Source: Derxia gummosa DSM 723 (lineage in GTDB: Bacteria > Pseudomonadota > Gammaproteobacteria > Burkholderiales > Burkholderiaceae_E). From it: DNA of 64,000 nucleotides. The translations under genes and the position numbers were made by a program. The stretch is taken from assembly GCF_000482785.1 (NCBI RefSeq), contig NZ_AXWS01000014.1:372001-436000 (forward strand), in the 5' to 3' direction. Positions 45,804-54,565 of this stretch are shown here, piece after piece. The notes beneath the pieces are model-generated. The model saw nothing but the letters and a program-made list of their open reading frames with translations, was not told where the DNA came from and ran no database searches. Numbering within the stretch: position 1 is the first letter of the stretch; each line of letters begins with the position of its first letter.

Positions 45804-48452
45804 ATGAATCCCTCGATTCCCAAGCCGCGCAGCCGGTTCCGCCGCGCGGTGACTGCCTTCCTGATCGCCGCAATCGTCGCGGCCGTCAACTTCGGCATCT
45901 GGGCACGCCTCAACCGCGACGCCGTCTTCCCCGACTACGACTCCGGCGAGATCCGAGGCTTTGCCTACAACGCCTACCGGCGCGACCAGAGCCCGTTCAC
46001 CAAGGTCTATCCGAGCGACGAGGAGATCGAGCAGGACGTCAAGCAGATGGCGACGCAGACCTCGCGCCTGCGCCTGTATTCATCGCTCGAACTGCCGCAC
46101 ATCCTCAGCGCCGCCGCCGACGCCGGCCTGCGCGTGACCACCGGCGCTTGGCTCGACCGCAACCTCGAACAGAACGAGCGCGAACTGGCCGCCGCCATGC
46201 AGGCCGTGCGCCGCTACAACAACATCGACGCGGTCATCGTCGGCAACGAGGCCCTGCTGCGCGGCGACCTGACGGTCGAGCAGCTCATCGACTACCTCGA
46301 CCGCATGCGCCGCGCCACCAGCAAGCCGGTGACGACCACCGAGCCCTGGCACATCTGGCACAAGTACCCCGAGCTGGTGAAGCACGTCGACATGATCGGC
46401 GTCCACCTGCTGCCCTATCACGAGGGCGTGCCCATCGAGCGTGGCGTCGATCAGGCGCTCGACCGCTATTTCGAGATCCAGAAGGCCTATCCCAAGAAGC
46501 GCATCGTCATCGGCGAAACCGGCTGGCCCAGCAAGGGCCCGATCCTCGGCGCCGCCGTCCCGTCGATCGAGAACGAGGCGCGCTACATCCGCGAGTTCAT
46601 GACCGTCGCGGCCGAACGCAAGCTCGACTACTACCTGATGGAGGCCTACGACCAGCCGTGGAAGGTGGATGTCGAAGGCTGGGCCGGCCCCTACTGGGGC
46701 GTGTACAACGCCGACCGCGAAGCCAAGTTCCCGCTCATGGGCAAGGTGCGCGAGGACACCAACTGGGTGAACAAGGCGCTCGCCTCGTCGCTCGTGGCAT
46801 TTGTGTTCATGTTCATCGCGAGCTACAAGTTCAGCGACTTCCGCTGGGGCGGCCGGCTCGCGTTCAGCCTGATGGTGCAGATCTGCGTGACGGGCGCGGT
46901 CATCGCCATCGCCACGCCGGTCGATTACTACCTCTCGACCCGCGACTCGGTCGCGCTGTGGGCGCTGATCATGGCGTCGATGGCGACGGTGGCCGTGTTC
47001 CTGAGCAACGGCTTCGAGTTCGCCGAGGTCATGTACCGCAAGCACTGGAAGCGCCAGTTCAGCCCGCAGATACCGCTCGACGCGAGCCAGGAACCCTTCG
47101 TGAGCGTGCATCTGGCCTGCTGCAACGAGCCGCCCGAGATGGTCATCGCCACGATGGACAGCCTCGCCGCGCTCGAATACAGCAACTATGAGGTGCTCGT
47201 CCTCGACAACAACACCAAGGACCCGGCGCTGTGGAAGCCGCTGGAGCAGCGCTGCAAGGAACTGGGCCCGCGCTTCCGCTTCTTCCACCTCGACAACTGG
47301 CCCGGCTTCAAGGCCGGCGCGCTCAACTTCGGCCTCAAGCAGACCGATCCGCGCGCCGACGTGGTGGGCGTGGTCGATGCCGACTACGTCGTCACGCCCA
47401 ACTGGCTGTCGAGCCTCGCGCGCCACTTCCTCGAGCCCGAGGTGGCCGTGGTGCAGGCGCCGCAAGCCCACCGCGACTACGAGACCCAGCCCTTCCGCCG
47501 CATGTGCAACTGGGAGTTCGACGGCTTCTTCCGCATCGGCATGCACCACCGCAACGAGCGCAACGCGCTGATCCAGCACGGCACGATGACGCTGGTGCGC
47601 CGCCCTGCGCTCGACGCCGTGGGCGGCTGGGGCGAATGGACGATCTGCGAGGACACCGAGCTGGGCCTGCGCCTGCTGGAAGCCGGCCTCGACGTGCGCT
47701 ACGTGGACGAAATTCTTGGCCGCGGCCTGACGCCGAGCGACTTCGCCGCGCTCAAGAGCCAGCGCTTCCGCTGGGCCTTCGGCGCGATGCAGATCCTCAA
47801 GGGCCATTTCAGCCGCCTCATCGGCCGCGAGCCGACCAAGCTCAACCTTGCCCAGCGCTACCACTTCCTGACCGGCTGGCTGACGTGGTTCGGCGATGCG
47901 CTGCAGGCCGTGTTCGCGACCGCCTCGCTCATCTGGACCATCCTGATGCTGCATGCGCCGCGCACCTTCTCGCTGCCGGTGGTGTCGCTGATCGCGCCCG
48001 TCGTGGCGCTGCTGCTGGTGAAAGCGGTACTCGGTCCGATCCTTTACCGCGCCCGCATGAAATGCAGCTGGTGGGACATCTTCGGCGCCTCGCTCGCGAG
48101 CCTGGGGCTGTCGCATGCGATCGCGCGCGGGATCATGGCCGGGCTGGTCAAGCGCAAGGGCGAGTTCGTGCGCACGCCCAAGGGCTGGAAGGAGAAGGGC
48201 GGTCTGCTGTCGATGATCGCGCCCATCCGCGAGGAGCTGTGGTTCATGGCCGCGCTGTGGCTCGGCGCGGCGGTGCTCATCCACGTGCGCGGCCCGCAGA
48301 ACATGGAAGCCAAGATCTGGGGCGCGATGCTGGTGCTGCAATCGCTGCCCTACATCGCGGCGCTGGGCTGCCAGATCGCCGCGCTGTGGCCGGACAGCAA
48401 GCCGGCGGAGACTCAGCCGGAAGCGGTGGGGACGGGGCAGCAGCCGGCGTGA
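45804..48452 (+). CDS. GH17-GT2 bifunctional glucan synthase (NdvB-like)
   Basis: The 882-residue protein has an N-terminal membrane anchor and a GH17-like periplasmic domain (about 45-320: GFAYNAYRRDQSPF, VIVGNEALLRGD, VIGETGWPSKGP with both catalytic Glu). Two helices follow, then a GT2 cellulose-synthase-type domain (about 430-650) with D-x-D in VVDADYVVTPNWL, ICEDTELGLRLLEAG and the Q(Q/R)xRW-like QRFRWAFGAMQ. The C-terminal helices form the translocation pore. NdvB-type proteins polymerise UDP-glucose into periplasmic beta-1,3-glucans linked to osmoadaptation and biofilm tolerance. A TATAGT -10-like box lies near 45727. A strong terminator follows. Confidence 0.9.
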   Translation: MNPSIPKPRSRFRRAVTAFLIAAIVAAVNFGIWARLNRDAVFPDYDSGEIRGFAYNAYRRDQSPFTKVYPSDEEIEQDVKQMATQTSRLRLYSSLELPHILSAAADAGLRVTTGAWLDRNLEQNERELAAAMQAVRRYNNIDAVIVGNEALLRGDLTVEQLIDYLDRMRRATSKPVTTTEPWHIWHKYPELVKHVDMIGVHLLPYHEGVPIERGVDQALDRYFEIQKAYPKKRIVIGETGWPSKGPILGAAVPSIENEARYIREFMTVAAERKLDYYLMEAYDQPWKVDVEGWAGPYWGVYNADREAKFPLMGKVREDTNWVNKALASSLVAFVFMFIASYKFSDFRWGGRLAFSLMVQICVTGAVIAIATPVDYYLSTRDSVALWALIMASMATVAVFLSNGFEFAEVMYRKHWKRQFSPQIPLDASQEPFVSVHLACCNEPPEMVIATMDSLAALEYSNYEVLVLDNNTKDPALWKPLEQRCKELGPRFRFFHLDNWPGFKAGALNFGLKQTDPRADVVGVVDADYVVTPNWLSSLARHFLEPEVAVVQAPQAHRDYETQPFRRMCNWEFDGFFRIGMHHRNERNALIQHGTMTLVRRPALDAVGGWGEWTICEDTELGLRLLEAGLDVRYVDEILGRGLTPSDFAALKSQRFRWAFGAMQILKGHFSRLIGREPTKLNLAQRYHFLTGWLTWFGDALQAVFATASLIWTILMLHAPRTFSLPVVSLIAPVVALLLVKAVLGPILYRARMKCSWWDIFGASLASLGLSHAIARGIMAGLVKRKGEFVRTPKGWKEKGGLLSMIAPIREELWFMAALWLGAAVLIHVRGPQNMEAKIWGAMLVLQSLPYIAALGCQIAALWPDSKPAETQPEAVGTGQQPA

Positions 48453-48504
48453 AGGCGCTTGCCGCGTGAGCCGCTGTGGGCGGTTGGCGTATAACCCGCA
48501 TTTC

Positions 48505-48529
48505 AAGGGCAGCTTCGGCTGCCCTTTTT
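48505..48529 (+). terminator. Rho-independent terminator after the GT2 gene
   Basis: AAGGGCAGC (48505-48513), a TTCG tetraloop and GCTGCCCTT (48518-48526) are followed by more T to 48529. It is a classic stable terminator. Confidence 0.92.
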
Positions 48530-48541
48530 GTTGCCGATGGA

Positions 48542-49018
48542 TCAGTGCGCCAGCATCTGCCGGATGCGACTGACCATATCCAGATCCGCCGCCTGATATG
48601 CCTGTTCCCGCAGCCCCACCAGCATCGCGTCCGGCTCGGGCTGGCCCGCCGCCGGCTCGGTCTCGTACACACAGCGCAGGAAGAGCTGTTCCTCGTCCGG
48701 CGCCTCGATCGTCATCGTGAGCAGGCTGCGGCCGAAGGCGGCGCTCGCGAAGGCCTCGATGCGCATGCGCTGCTCGGGCTCGGCCACGACCATGTCGCTG
48801 ACCTTGAACGGCCCGAAATCCAGCACCCGGCTCAACCGCCAGCCGCCGTCATTGCCATGCGGCACGCGTTCGCCGATTCGCGCGCCTTCGAGGCCGATGG
48901 CGAACTCGGCGGGAAATTCGGCCCGCCGCACCAGGCCGGCCCAGAGCTGGGCGCGGCTCAGCGGCTCGATGAGCGGGTTGGCGGGGTCGTTGATCTGGAT
49001 GAGGTGTTCGAAGCGCAT
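48542..49018 (-). CDS. DUF1857 / AtaL-like SRPBCC protein
   Basis: The 158-residue START-like fold begins MRFEHLIQINDPANPLIEPLSRAQLWAGL in outline, the usual opening of DUF1857 (AtaL-like) proteins. A hydrophobic cavity is expected. The function is unknown, possibly polyketide or small-lipid binding. It lies between the GT2 terminator and a hairpin-rich region, transcribed toward the terminator on the opposite strand. Confidence 0.85.
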   Translation of the reverse strand: MRFEHLIQINDPANPLIEPLSRAQLWAGLVRRAEFPAEFAIGLEGARIGERVPHGNDGGWRLSRVLDFGPFKVSDMVVAEPEQRMRIEAFASAAFGRSLLTMTIEAPDEEQLFLRCVYETEPAAGQPEPDAMLVGLREQAYQAADLDMVSRIRQMLAH

Positions 49019-49051
49019 GGGCCGATGCTAACCGGCCGGGCCTCCCGACCA

Positions 49052-49276
49052 GGACCGCGCAGCGGTCCCATCAGCCGCAGCAACTTCACAAGGCACGAAG
49101 CGGGGAGGGCAGCGGGCGCGGGGCTTCTGGCGTGCCGAGCGAACGAGGTAGACGACGGCGAACCGCGCAGCGGTTCAGGGCTGCCTGTCTGAGCCTTGCC
49201 GCAGGCAAGGCGAGTTGGCAGCCCGGGCCGTCGGGCTACCGAAGGCAGCGAGGGCAGCCCTGCCCACCGGGCAGGG
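49052..49276. repeat. Multi-hairpin element, including dispersed repeat copy 2
   Basis: This gene-free stretch packs perfect hairpins with 3-nt loops: GGACCGC-GCA-GCGGTCC (49052-49068), GAACCGC-GCA-GCGGTTC (49160-49176), CCTTGCC-GCA-GGCAAGG (49194-49210), and CCCTGCCC-ACC-GGGCAGGG (49258-49276). An outer GGGCTGCC/GGCAGCCC pair encloses the third. The 25-bp core at 49235-49259 equals 43255-43279. It may be a structured RNA, a REP-like element or a mobile non-coding repeat. The rest of the 389-bp gap to 49407 shows only the promoter area of atzF. Confidence 0.65.
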
Positions 49277-49407
49277 CCACGCCAGCCGCCCCGCGCCCGC
49301 TGCCCTCCCCGCTCCGCGCCGTTCCCTGAATGAAACAGCCAGCCCATTGGCACGCCCATTGCTGTCCACAAACTTGCATACAAGAACACCTTCGTGGAGC
49401 GAGCCCG

Positions 49408-51573
49408 ATGCCAACCCCCGCCAGCCAGACCCGCCTTCCCCCCCTCGACCCGACGCAGGCCCGCACCGGCTACGCCTACATCACCCTCATCGAGCCGCCG
49501 CTCGCCGCCGATCCGCCCGTCACGCCCGCCGACGCCCCGCTCGCCGGCAAGCGCCTCGCCGTGAAGGACAACATCGATGTGGCGGGCGTGCCGACAACCT
49601 GCGCCTGTCCCGACTACGCCTACACGCCCGCGCACCATGCCGATGCAGTCGCGCGCCTTCTGGAGGCGGGCGCGGTCGTCGTCGGCAAGACCAACCTCGA
49701 CCAGTTCGCCTGCGGCCTCAACGGCACGCGCTCGCCCTGGGGCGCGGTCGCCAACGCCTTCGACGTGCGCCATGTGTCGGGCGGATCGAGCAGCGGCTCG
49801 GCGGTCGCGGTCGCGCTCGGCGAGGCCGATCTCGCCTTCGGCACCGACACCGCCGGCTCCGGTCGCGTGCCGGCCGCGTTCAACAACCTGGTCGGCTTCA
49901 AGCCCACGGTCGGCGCCGTCAGCACGCGCGGCGTCGTGCCCGCGAGCGCGAGCTTCGATTGCGTGAGCGTGTTCGCGCCGACGGTGGCCGACGCCTGGGA
50001 CGCGATGTGCGCCCTCTACGACGCCGATGCCCGGCTCGACGCCCGCCCGCTGCCCGCCGCGCCGCGCGTGTACGTGCCCGAGCTGCTCGACCCGACCGTC
50101 TGCGAGGCGAGCCGCGCCGGCTTCGCCGATGCGCTCTCGACGCTCGCCGGCCTCGGCTGCGAGCTGCAACCGCTTGACGACGCGCCGCTCGCCGAGGTCG
50201 CGGGCTGGCTGTACGAGACCGCGCTCGTGGCCGAGCGCTACGAGGCGATCCGCGATTTCTTCGACCGGCAGAGCGAATCGGTGATGGAGCCGGTGCGCGG
50301 CATCGTCGCGCGCGGCCGCGAGCAGTCGGCCGCCGACCTGCTCGAAGTGCAGGCCAAGCTGGCCGAGGCGCGCACGCGCCTGAACAAGCTCTGGGATGGC
50401 GCCGACGCGCCCGTGGCCCTGGCGGTGCCGAGCGCGCCCTTCCTGCCGACGATCGACCAGATGCTGGCCGACCCGGTCGAGCAGAACCGCCGCCTCGGCC
50501 GCTACACCAATTTCGTGAACCTGCTCGGCTGGGCGGCGGTGGCGGTGCCCGCGAGCATCCGCGCCGACGGCCTGCCCTTCGGCATCACGCTGATCGGCCC
50601 GGCCGGCGCCGACGCCCGCCTCGCCGAGCTGGCCCAGCGCTTTCATCACGCGGCCGACGCGCGCCATGCCCTGGGCGTGGGCGCGACGGGCCGGACGCTG
50701 CCGCAGGCGCGGCCGCTCGGCTGGCCGGCCGGCATGCCGGGGCGCGGCGAGATCGCGCTGGCCGTGGTCGGCGCGCATCTGACCGGGCTGCCGCTCAACT
50801 GGCAGCTCGTCGAGCGCGGCGCGCGGCTGCTGCGCACCACGCGCACCGCGCCGCATTACCGGCTGCATGCGCTGCCGGGCACGGTGCCGCCCAAGCCGGG
50901 CCTCGTGCGCGTGCCCGGCGCGGGCGCCGAGATCGAGGTCGAGGTCTGGGCGCTGCCCGAGGCCACCGTGGGCAGCTTCCTGGCGCTGATCCCGGCGCCG
51001 CTCGGCCTCGGCACGCTCGCGCTGGAGGACGGCAGCACCGTGCACGGCTTCCTGTGCGAGGCGCACGCGGTCGCGGCCGCGCCCGACATCTCGGTCTGGG
51101 GCGGCTGGCGCGCCTGGATCGAGGGCGGAAAGCTGCTGCCCGGCGACACCGCCGGCACGCAGCGCGAGGCCGAGGCGGGCGGCGACGCGGCGACGGCCTC
51201 GGCCGGCCCGGACGGCGCCGCCGTCGCGGGCTTGGCCGGCGCGGTCGTGCCCGGCCTTGCTACCGGCGGCCAAAGCGCCGATGCCGCTCCGGCCCCGGTC
51301 GCCGCCGTGCCGGTCGCCGATGAACTCGCCACGCCCGCCGCCGGCCCCGCGCCGGTGCCCGTGCCCGGCCTCGCGCCGGCCGTGCCCGACGCCACCGCCA
51401 CCGCGCGCGCCAACGCCGTCAGCGCCGGGCTGATGCTCAACGGCTTCATCCTCGGCGCCGAGGCCGAAGCCCGCGTGCGCGCCCAGTTCGAGCTGATCGC
51501 CCGCCTCTACGACACGCTCGAAGACGAACCGCTCGACCCCGGCGACGAGCCGGCGCCGGTCTATCGCCCCTGA
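49408..51573 (+). CDS. atzF: Allophanate hydrolase AtzF fused to an AtzG-like (DUF4089) domain
   Basis: The 721-residue protein hydrolyses allophanate to ammonia and CO2. Residues 1-440 are an amidase-signature domain with the triad K53 (LAVKDNIDVAG), S127 (HVSGGSSSGSA) and S151 (GTDTAGSGRVPAA). Residues 447-575 are the C-terminal allophanate hydrolase domain (VGAHLTGLPLNWQLVERGA ... ISVWGGWRAWI). Residues 585-668 are an Ala/Pro/Val-rich linker. Residues 671-721 (VSAGLMLNGFILGAEAEARV ... EPAPVYRP) match DUF4089/AtzG, normally a separate small GatC-like partner of AtzE. No separate atzG was found. ATG 49408 follows GGAG. atzE begins 115 bp downstream. Confidence 0.88.
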   Translation: MPTPASQTRLPPLDPTQARTGYAYITLIEPPLAADPPVTPADAPLAGKRLAVKDNIDVAGVPTTCACPDYAYTPAHHADAVARLLEAGAVVVGKTNLDQFACGLNGTRSPWGAVANAFDVRHVSGGSSSGSAVAVALGEADLAFGTDTAGSGRVPAAFNNLVGFKPTVGAVSTRGVVPASASFDCVSVFAPTVADAWDAMCALYDADARLDARPLPAAPRVYVPELLDPTVCEASRAGFADALSTLAGLGCELQPLDDAPLAEVAGWLYETALVAERYEAIRDFFDRQSESVMEPVRGIVARGREQSAADLLEVQAKLAEARTRLNKLWDGADAPVALAVPSAPFLPTIDQMLADPVEQNRRLGRYTNFVNLLGWAAVAVPASIRADGLPFGITLIGPAGADARLAELAQRFHHAADARHALGVGATGRTLPQARPLGWPAGMPGRGEIALAVVGAHLTGLPLNWQLVERGARLLRTTRTAPHYRLHALPGTVPPKPGLVRVPGAGAEIEVEVWALPEATVGSFLALIPAPLGLGTLALEDGSTVHGFLCEAHAVAAAPDISVWGGWRAWIEGGKLLPGDTAGTQREAEAGGDAATASAGPDGAAVAGLAGAVVPGLATGGQSADAAPAPVAAVPVADELATPAAGPAPVPVPGLAPAVPDATATARANAVSAGLMLNGFILGAEAEARVRAQFELIARLYDTLEDEPLDPGDEPAPVYRP

Positions 51574-51688
51574 CCGCGGCGCGCCCGGCCTGCGCGCCGG
51601 GCCTCGCCCCCGCCGTCGTCGCGCGCCGTGGCCGGCCCGTGCGACGGCACCCTCCGTCCTTCCCGTCTCACCGCACCGGAGCCGCGCC

Positions 51689-53101
51689 ATGTCCGACGCC
51701 GACCGCCCCGACCCGTTCGCCAGCGCCCGCGACATCGCCGCCGCCGTCGCCTCCGGGCGCTGGACCGCCAGTGCCGTCATCGAGACCACGCTCGCCCGCA
51801 TCGAGGCGCATGACCGCGCGCTCAACGCCTTCACCCTCGTGACCACGGCGCGCGCGCGGGCGGCCGCCGCGATGATCGACGCGCGCCGCAAGGCCGGCGA
51901 GAAGCTGCCGCCGCTCGCGGGCGTGCCCTATGCCGTCAAGAACCTGTTCGACCTCGCGGGCGAAGTCACGCTCGCGGGCAGCCATGTGCTCGCCGGCGAG
52001 CCACCGGCCGACCGCGACGCGGTGCTGGTCGAACGCATGGACGCGGCCGGCGCGATCTGCGTCGGCGCGCTCAACATGGACGAGTTCGCCTACGGCTTCA
52101 CCACCGAGAACAGCCACGCCGGACCGAGCCGCAATCCGCACTCGCCGGCGCACTCGGCCGGCGGCTCGTCGGGCGGCTGCGGCGCGGCCGTGGGCGGCGG
52201 GCTGGTGCCGATTTCGCTCGGCTCCGATACCAACGGCTCGATCCGCGTGCCGTCGTCGTTCTGCGGCATCTGGGGCCTCAAGCCCACGTACGGCCGGTTG
52301 CCGCGCACCGGCAGCTATCCCTTCGTGTACAGCCTCGACCACCTCGGCCTCTTCGCGCGCACGGTGGAAGACCTCGCGCTCGCCTACGACGCGATGCAGG
52401 GCCACGACGCCGGCGACCTCGCCTGCGCCGAGCGCCCCGCCGAGCCGGCGCTCGCCCGCCTCGCCGAGGGCGGCGCGCTGCGCGTGGGCGTGCTCGGCGG
52501 CTGGTTCGCCGACCAGGCCGGCGAGCAGGCGCGGCGCGCGGTCGCGCTCGCGGCCGGCGCGCTCGGCGCCACCGAGACGGTGGTCGTGCCCGGCGCCGAG
52601 GCCGGCCGCGCGGCCGCCTTCCTCATCACCGCGAGCGAAGGCGGCGAGCTGCACCGGCTGCATCTGCGCGAGCGCTACGACGACATGGAGCCGCTGTCGC
52701 GCGACCGGCTCGCGGCCGGCGCCCTGCTGCCCGCCGCCTGGGTGCAGCGCGCCCAGCGCGTGCGCGCGCAATGGCGGCTGCGCATGCTCCAGGCCTTCGA
52801 GCGCTTCGACCTGCTGCTCGCGCCGGCCACGCCCATCCCGGCGCCGCGCCTGCCCTGCGAGACGGTGGTCATCAACGGCCGCACGCTGCCGGCGCGGCCC
52901 AACATCGGGCTGCTCACGCAGCCGATCTCCTGCATCGGCCTGCCGGTCGTGGCCGCGCCGGTCGAGACCGGCGACACCCTGCCGCTCGGCGTCCAGCTCA
53001 TCGCCGCGCCCTGGGCCGAGGTCACCGCGCTGCGCGCCGCGCGCAAGCTCGAACAGGCCGGCATCGCGCTCGCGCGGGCGGTGCCCGAACCGGCGGAATG
53101 A
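51689..53101 (+). CDS. atzE: AtzE-family amidohydrolase (1-carboxybiuret hydrolase catalytic subunit)
   Basis: The 470-residue amidase-signature enzyme has the catalytic triad K84 (YAVKNLFDLAG), S160 (AGGSSGGC) and S184 (SDTNGSIRVP). ALNMDEFAYGFTTENSHAGPS and SCIGLPVVAAPV are characteristic of the AtzE group. AtzE works with AtzG in the cyanuric acid route described for Pseudomonas sp. ADP, deaminating 1-carboxybiuret. Here the AtzG-like part is attached to the preceding gene product. It is the second gene of an atzF(G)-atzE-atzH cluster. Its stop codon lies within a 30-bp tandem repeat. Confidence 0.9.
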   Translation: MSDADRPDPFASARDIAAAVASGRWTASAVIETTLARIEAHDRALNAFTLVTTARARAAAAMIDARRKAGEKLPPLAGVPYAVKNLFDLAGEVTLAGSHVLAGEPPADRDAVLVERMDAAGAICVGALNMDEFAYGFTTENSHAGPSRNPHSPAHSAGGSSGGCGAAVGGGLVPISLGSDTNGSIRVPSSFCGIWGLKPTYGRLPRTGSYPFVYSLDHLGLFARTVEDLALAYDAMQGHDAGDLACAERPAEPALARLAEGGALRVGVLGGWFADQAGEQARRAVALAAGALGATETVVVPGAEAGRAAAFLITASEGGELHRLHLRERYDDMEPLSRDRLAAGALLPAAWVQRAQRVRAQWRLRMLQAFERFDLLLAPATPIPAPRLPCETVVINGRTLPARPNIGLLTQPISCIGLPVVAAPVETGDTLPLGVQLIAAPWAEVTALRAARKLEQAGIALARAVPEPAE

Positions 53102-53182
53102 GCGCGCCGCCCGCCGGTGCCGACTCGATGAGCATCCCGCCCGCCCGTACCGGCTGAATGCGCATGCCGCCCGTGCCGGCGG
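53098..53182. repeat. Degenerate 30-bp tandem repeat between atzE and atzH
   Basis: Three units begin at 53098, 53128 and 53158 with ATGAGC, ATGAGC and ATGCGC and share CCGCCCGCC(G/C)GT(G/A)CCG. The first overlaps the atzE stop. They may be slippage products or affect translation of atzH. Confidence 0.65.
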
Positions 53183-53240
53183 ATGACGGACCGGCCAGAC
53201 CCGCACCGCCAACCGCGCCTTCCCGCCCGAGGAACCCGCC

Positions 53241-53636
53241 ATGTCCGACGCTCCCGCCTGCAACCTGCCCGACGTGCTCACCGAGGTGACGGCCGCCTTC
53301 GAGCGCTACGAGCGCGCCCTCGTCGGCAACGACATCGCCACGCTCGACGCGCTGTTCCACGCCGCGCCGACCACCGTGCGCTACGGCGCGACCGAGAACC
53401 TCTACGGCATCGACGAGATCCGCGCCTTCCGCGCCGCGCGTTCGCCGGCCGGGCTCGCGCGCCGGCTGCGACGCACCGTTATCACGAGCTGGGGCCGCGA
53501 CTTCGCGGTCGCCAGCACCGAATTCATCCGCGAGGGCGATGACCGCATCGGCCGCCAGCAGCAGACCTGGGTGCGGTTTCCTGATGGCTGGAAGGTGGTG
53601 GCGGCACAGGTAAGCTGGCTGGCTTCGCCGGCCTGA
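53241..53636 (+). CDS. atzH: AtzH-like (DUF3225) amidohydrolase of the cyanuric acid pathway
   Basis: The 131-residue NTF2/SnoaL-fold protein shows the typical order EVTAAFERYERALVGNDIATLDALF, then VRYGATENLYGIDEIRAFRAAR, then QQQTWVRFPDGWKVVAAQVSW (segments given in outline). It matches DUF3225/AtzH. In strain ADP AtzH is reported to convert 1,3-dicarboxyurea to allophanate, linking AtzE to AtzF. AGGAA precedes the ATG at 53241. The location directly after atzE supports the call. The alternative is a generic SnoaL-like protein, which is less likely in this context. Confidence 0.85.
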   Translation: MSDAPACNLPDVLTEVTAAFERYERALVGNDIATLDALFHAAPTTVRYGATENLYGIDEIRAFRAARSPAGLARRLRRTVITSWGRDFAVASTEFIREGDDRIGRQQQTWVRFPDGWKVVAAQVSWLASPA

Positions 53637-53810
53637 TGCGCGCCGGCCGAACGGTGGATGCGCCGCCATGGCCGGCGTCACCGTCGGTCCGCGCCCGCCG
53701 TCGCGGCGTCCGCGCGCGGGCCGCGCGACAGGGCCAGCGGCGCCTGCCGCGACCCACGGGTCGGCGGCCCACCGCGCATCGGCCCGCCGCCGCGCAGCTC
53801 CAGCATCGCC

Positions 53811-54542
53811 ATGACCGCTTCCTCCCCGCCTTCCCCCCCGGTTGATCCGGCCGCCCCGCCCGCCAAGCTCTCGCGTGCCGACGAGGTGCACGCGCGCCTG
53901 CGCGACGACATCTTCGAATTCCGCATGCCGCCCGGCGAACGCTTTACCGAAACCCAGATCGCCGAACGTCTCGCCGTGTCGCGCACGCCGGTGCGCGAGG
54001 CGCTGATGCGGCTCCAGACCGAGGGCCTGGTGCGCGGCTACTTCCGCAGCGGCTGGGAGGTGGTGCCGATCGACTTCAACCGCTTCGACCAGCTCTACGA
54101 GCTGCGGGCGCTGCTCGAAGGCCATGCGGCCGAGGTCATCGCTGGCGCCGCCCCGCCCGAACGCGAGGCGGCGCGCGCCGCGATGCTCGACCGGCTGGCG
54201 GACATCTGGTGCCGCCCGCCCGAGGCGCGCGAGCGCGAAACATCGGTGCTGGCGCGGCTGGACGAGAGTTTTCATTCCGGATTGATCGAGGCGGCCGGCA
54301 ATGCCGAGATCGCGCGCGTGCACGCCGAGGTGACGGACCGCATCCGCATCATCCGCAGGCTCGACTTCGGCTATGCCCAGCGCATCGCCGCCACCTATGA
54401 CGAGCATGCGGCGATCGTGCGGGCGCTCCAGCGGCATCGCGGCGATCAGGCGGCGCTGCTGATCCGCGCCCACATCCGCCAGAGCCAGGCCGAGGTACGC
54501 AAGATCACGCTGCACCGGCTGCACAGCTTCGGCGCGCGCTGA
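53811..54542 (+). CDS. GntR-family regulator (FCD domain)
   Basis: The 243-residue regulator has an N-terminal winged HTH (LSRADEVHARLRDDIFEF, ERLAVSRTPVREALMRLQTEGLV in outline) and a C-terminal FCD ligand domain from about residue 85 with metal-binding His/Asp positions (LDESFHSGLIEAAGN, YDEHAAIVRALQ). It lies 174 bp after atzH on the same strand and may control the cluster. This differs from the LysR-type AtzR of strain ADP. ATG 53811 starts a short Pro/Ser leader; the upstream open frame is low-complexity. Confidence 0.88.
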   Translation: MTASSPPSPPVDPAAPPAKLSRADEVHARLRDDIFEFRMPPGERFTETQIAERLAVSRTPVREALMRLQTEGLVRGYFRSGWEVVPIDFNRFDQLYELRALLEGHAAEVIAGAAPPEREAARAAMLDRLADIWCRPPEARERETSVLARLDESFHSGLIEAAGNAEIARVHAEVTDRIRIIRRLDFGYAQRIAATYDEHAAIVRALQRHRGDQAALLIRAHIRQSQAEVRKITLHRLHSFGAR

Positions 54543-54565
54543 CCGGCGCAACCCAGGGATTTCGC

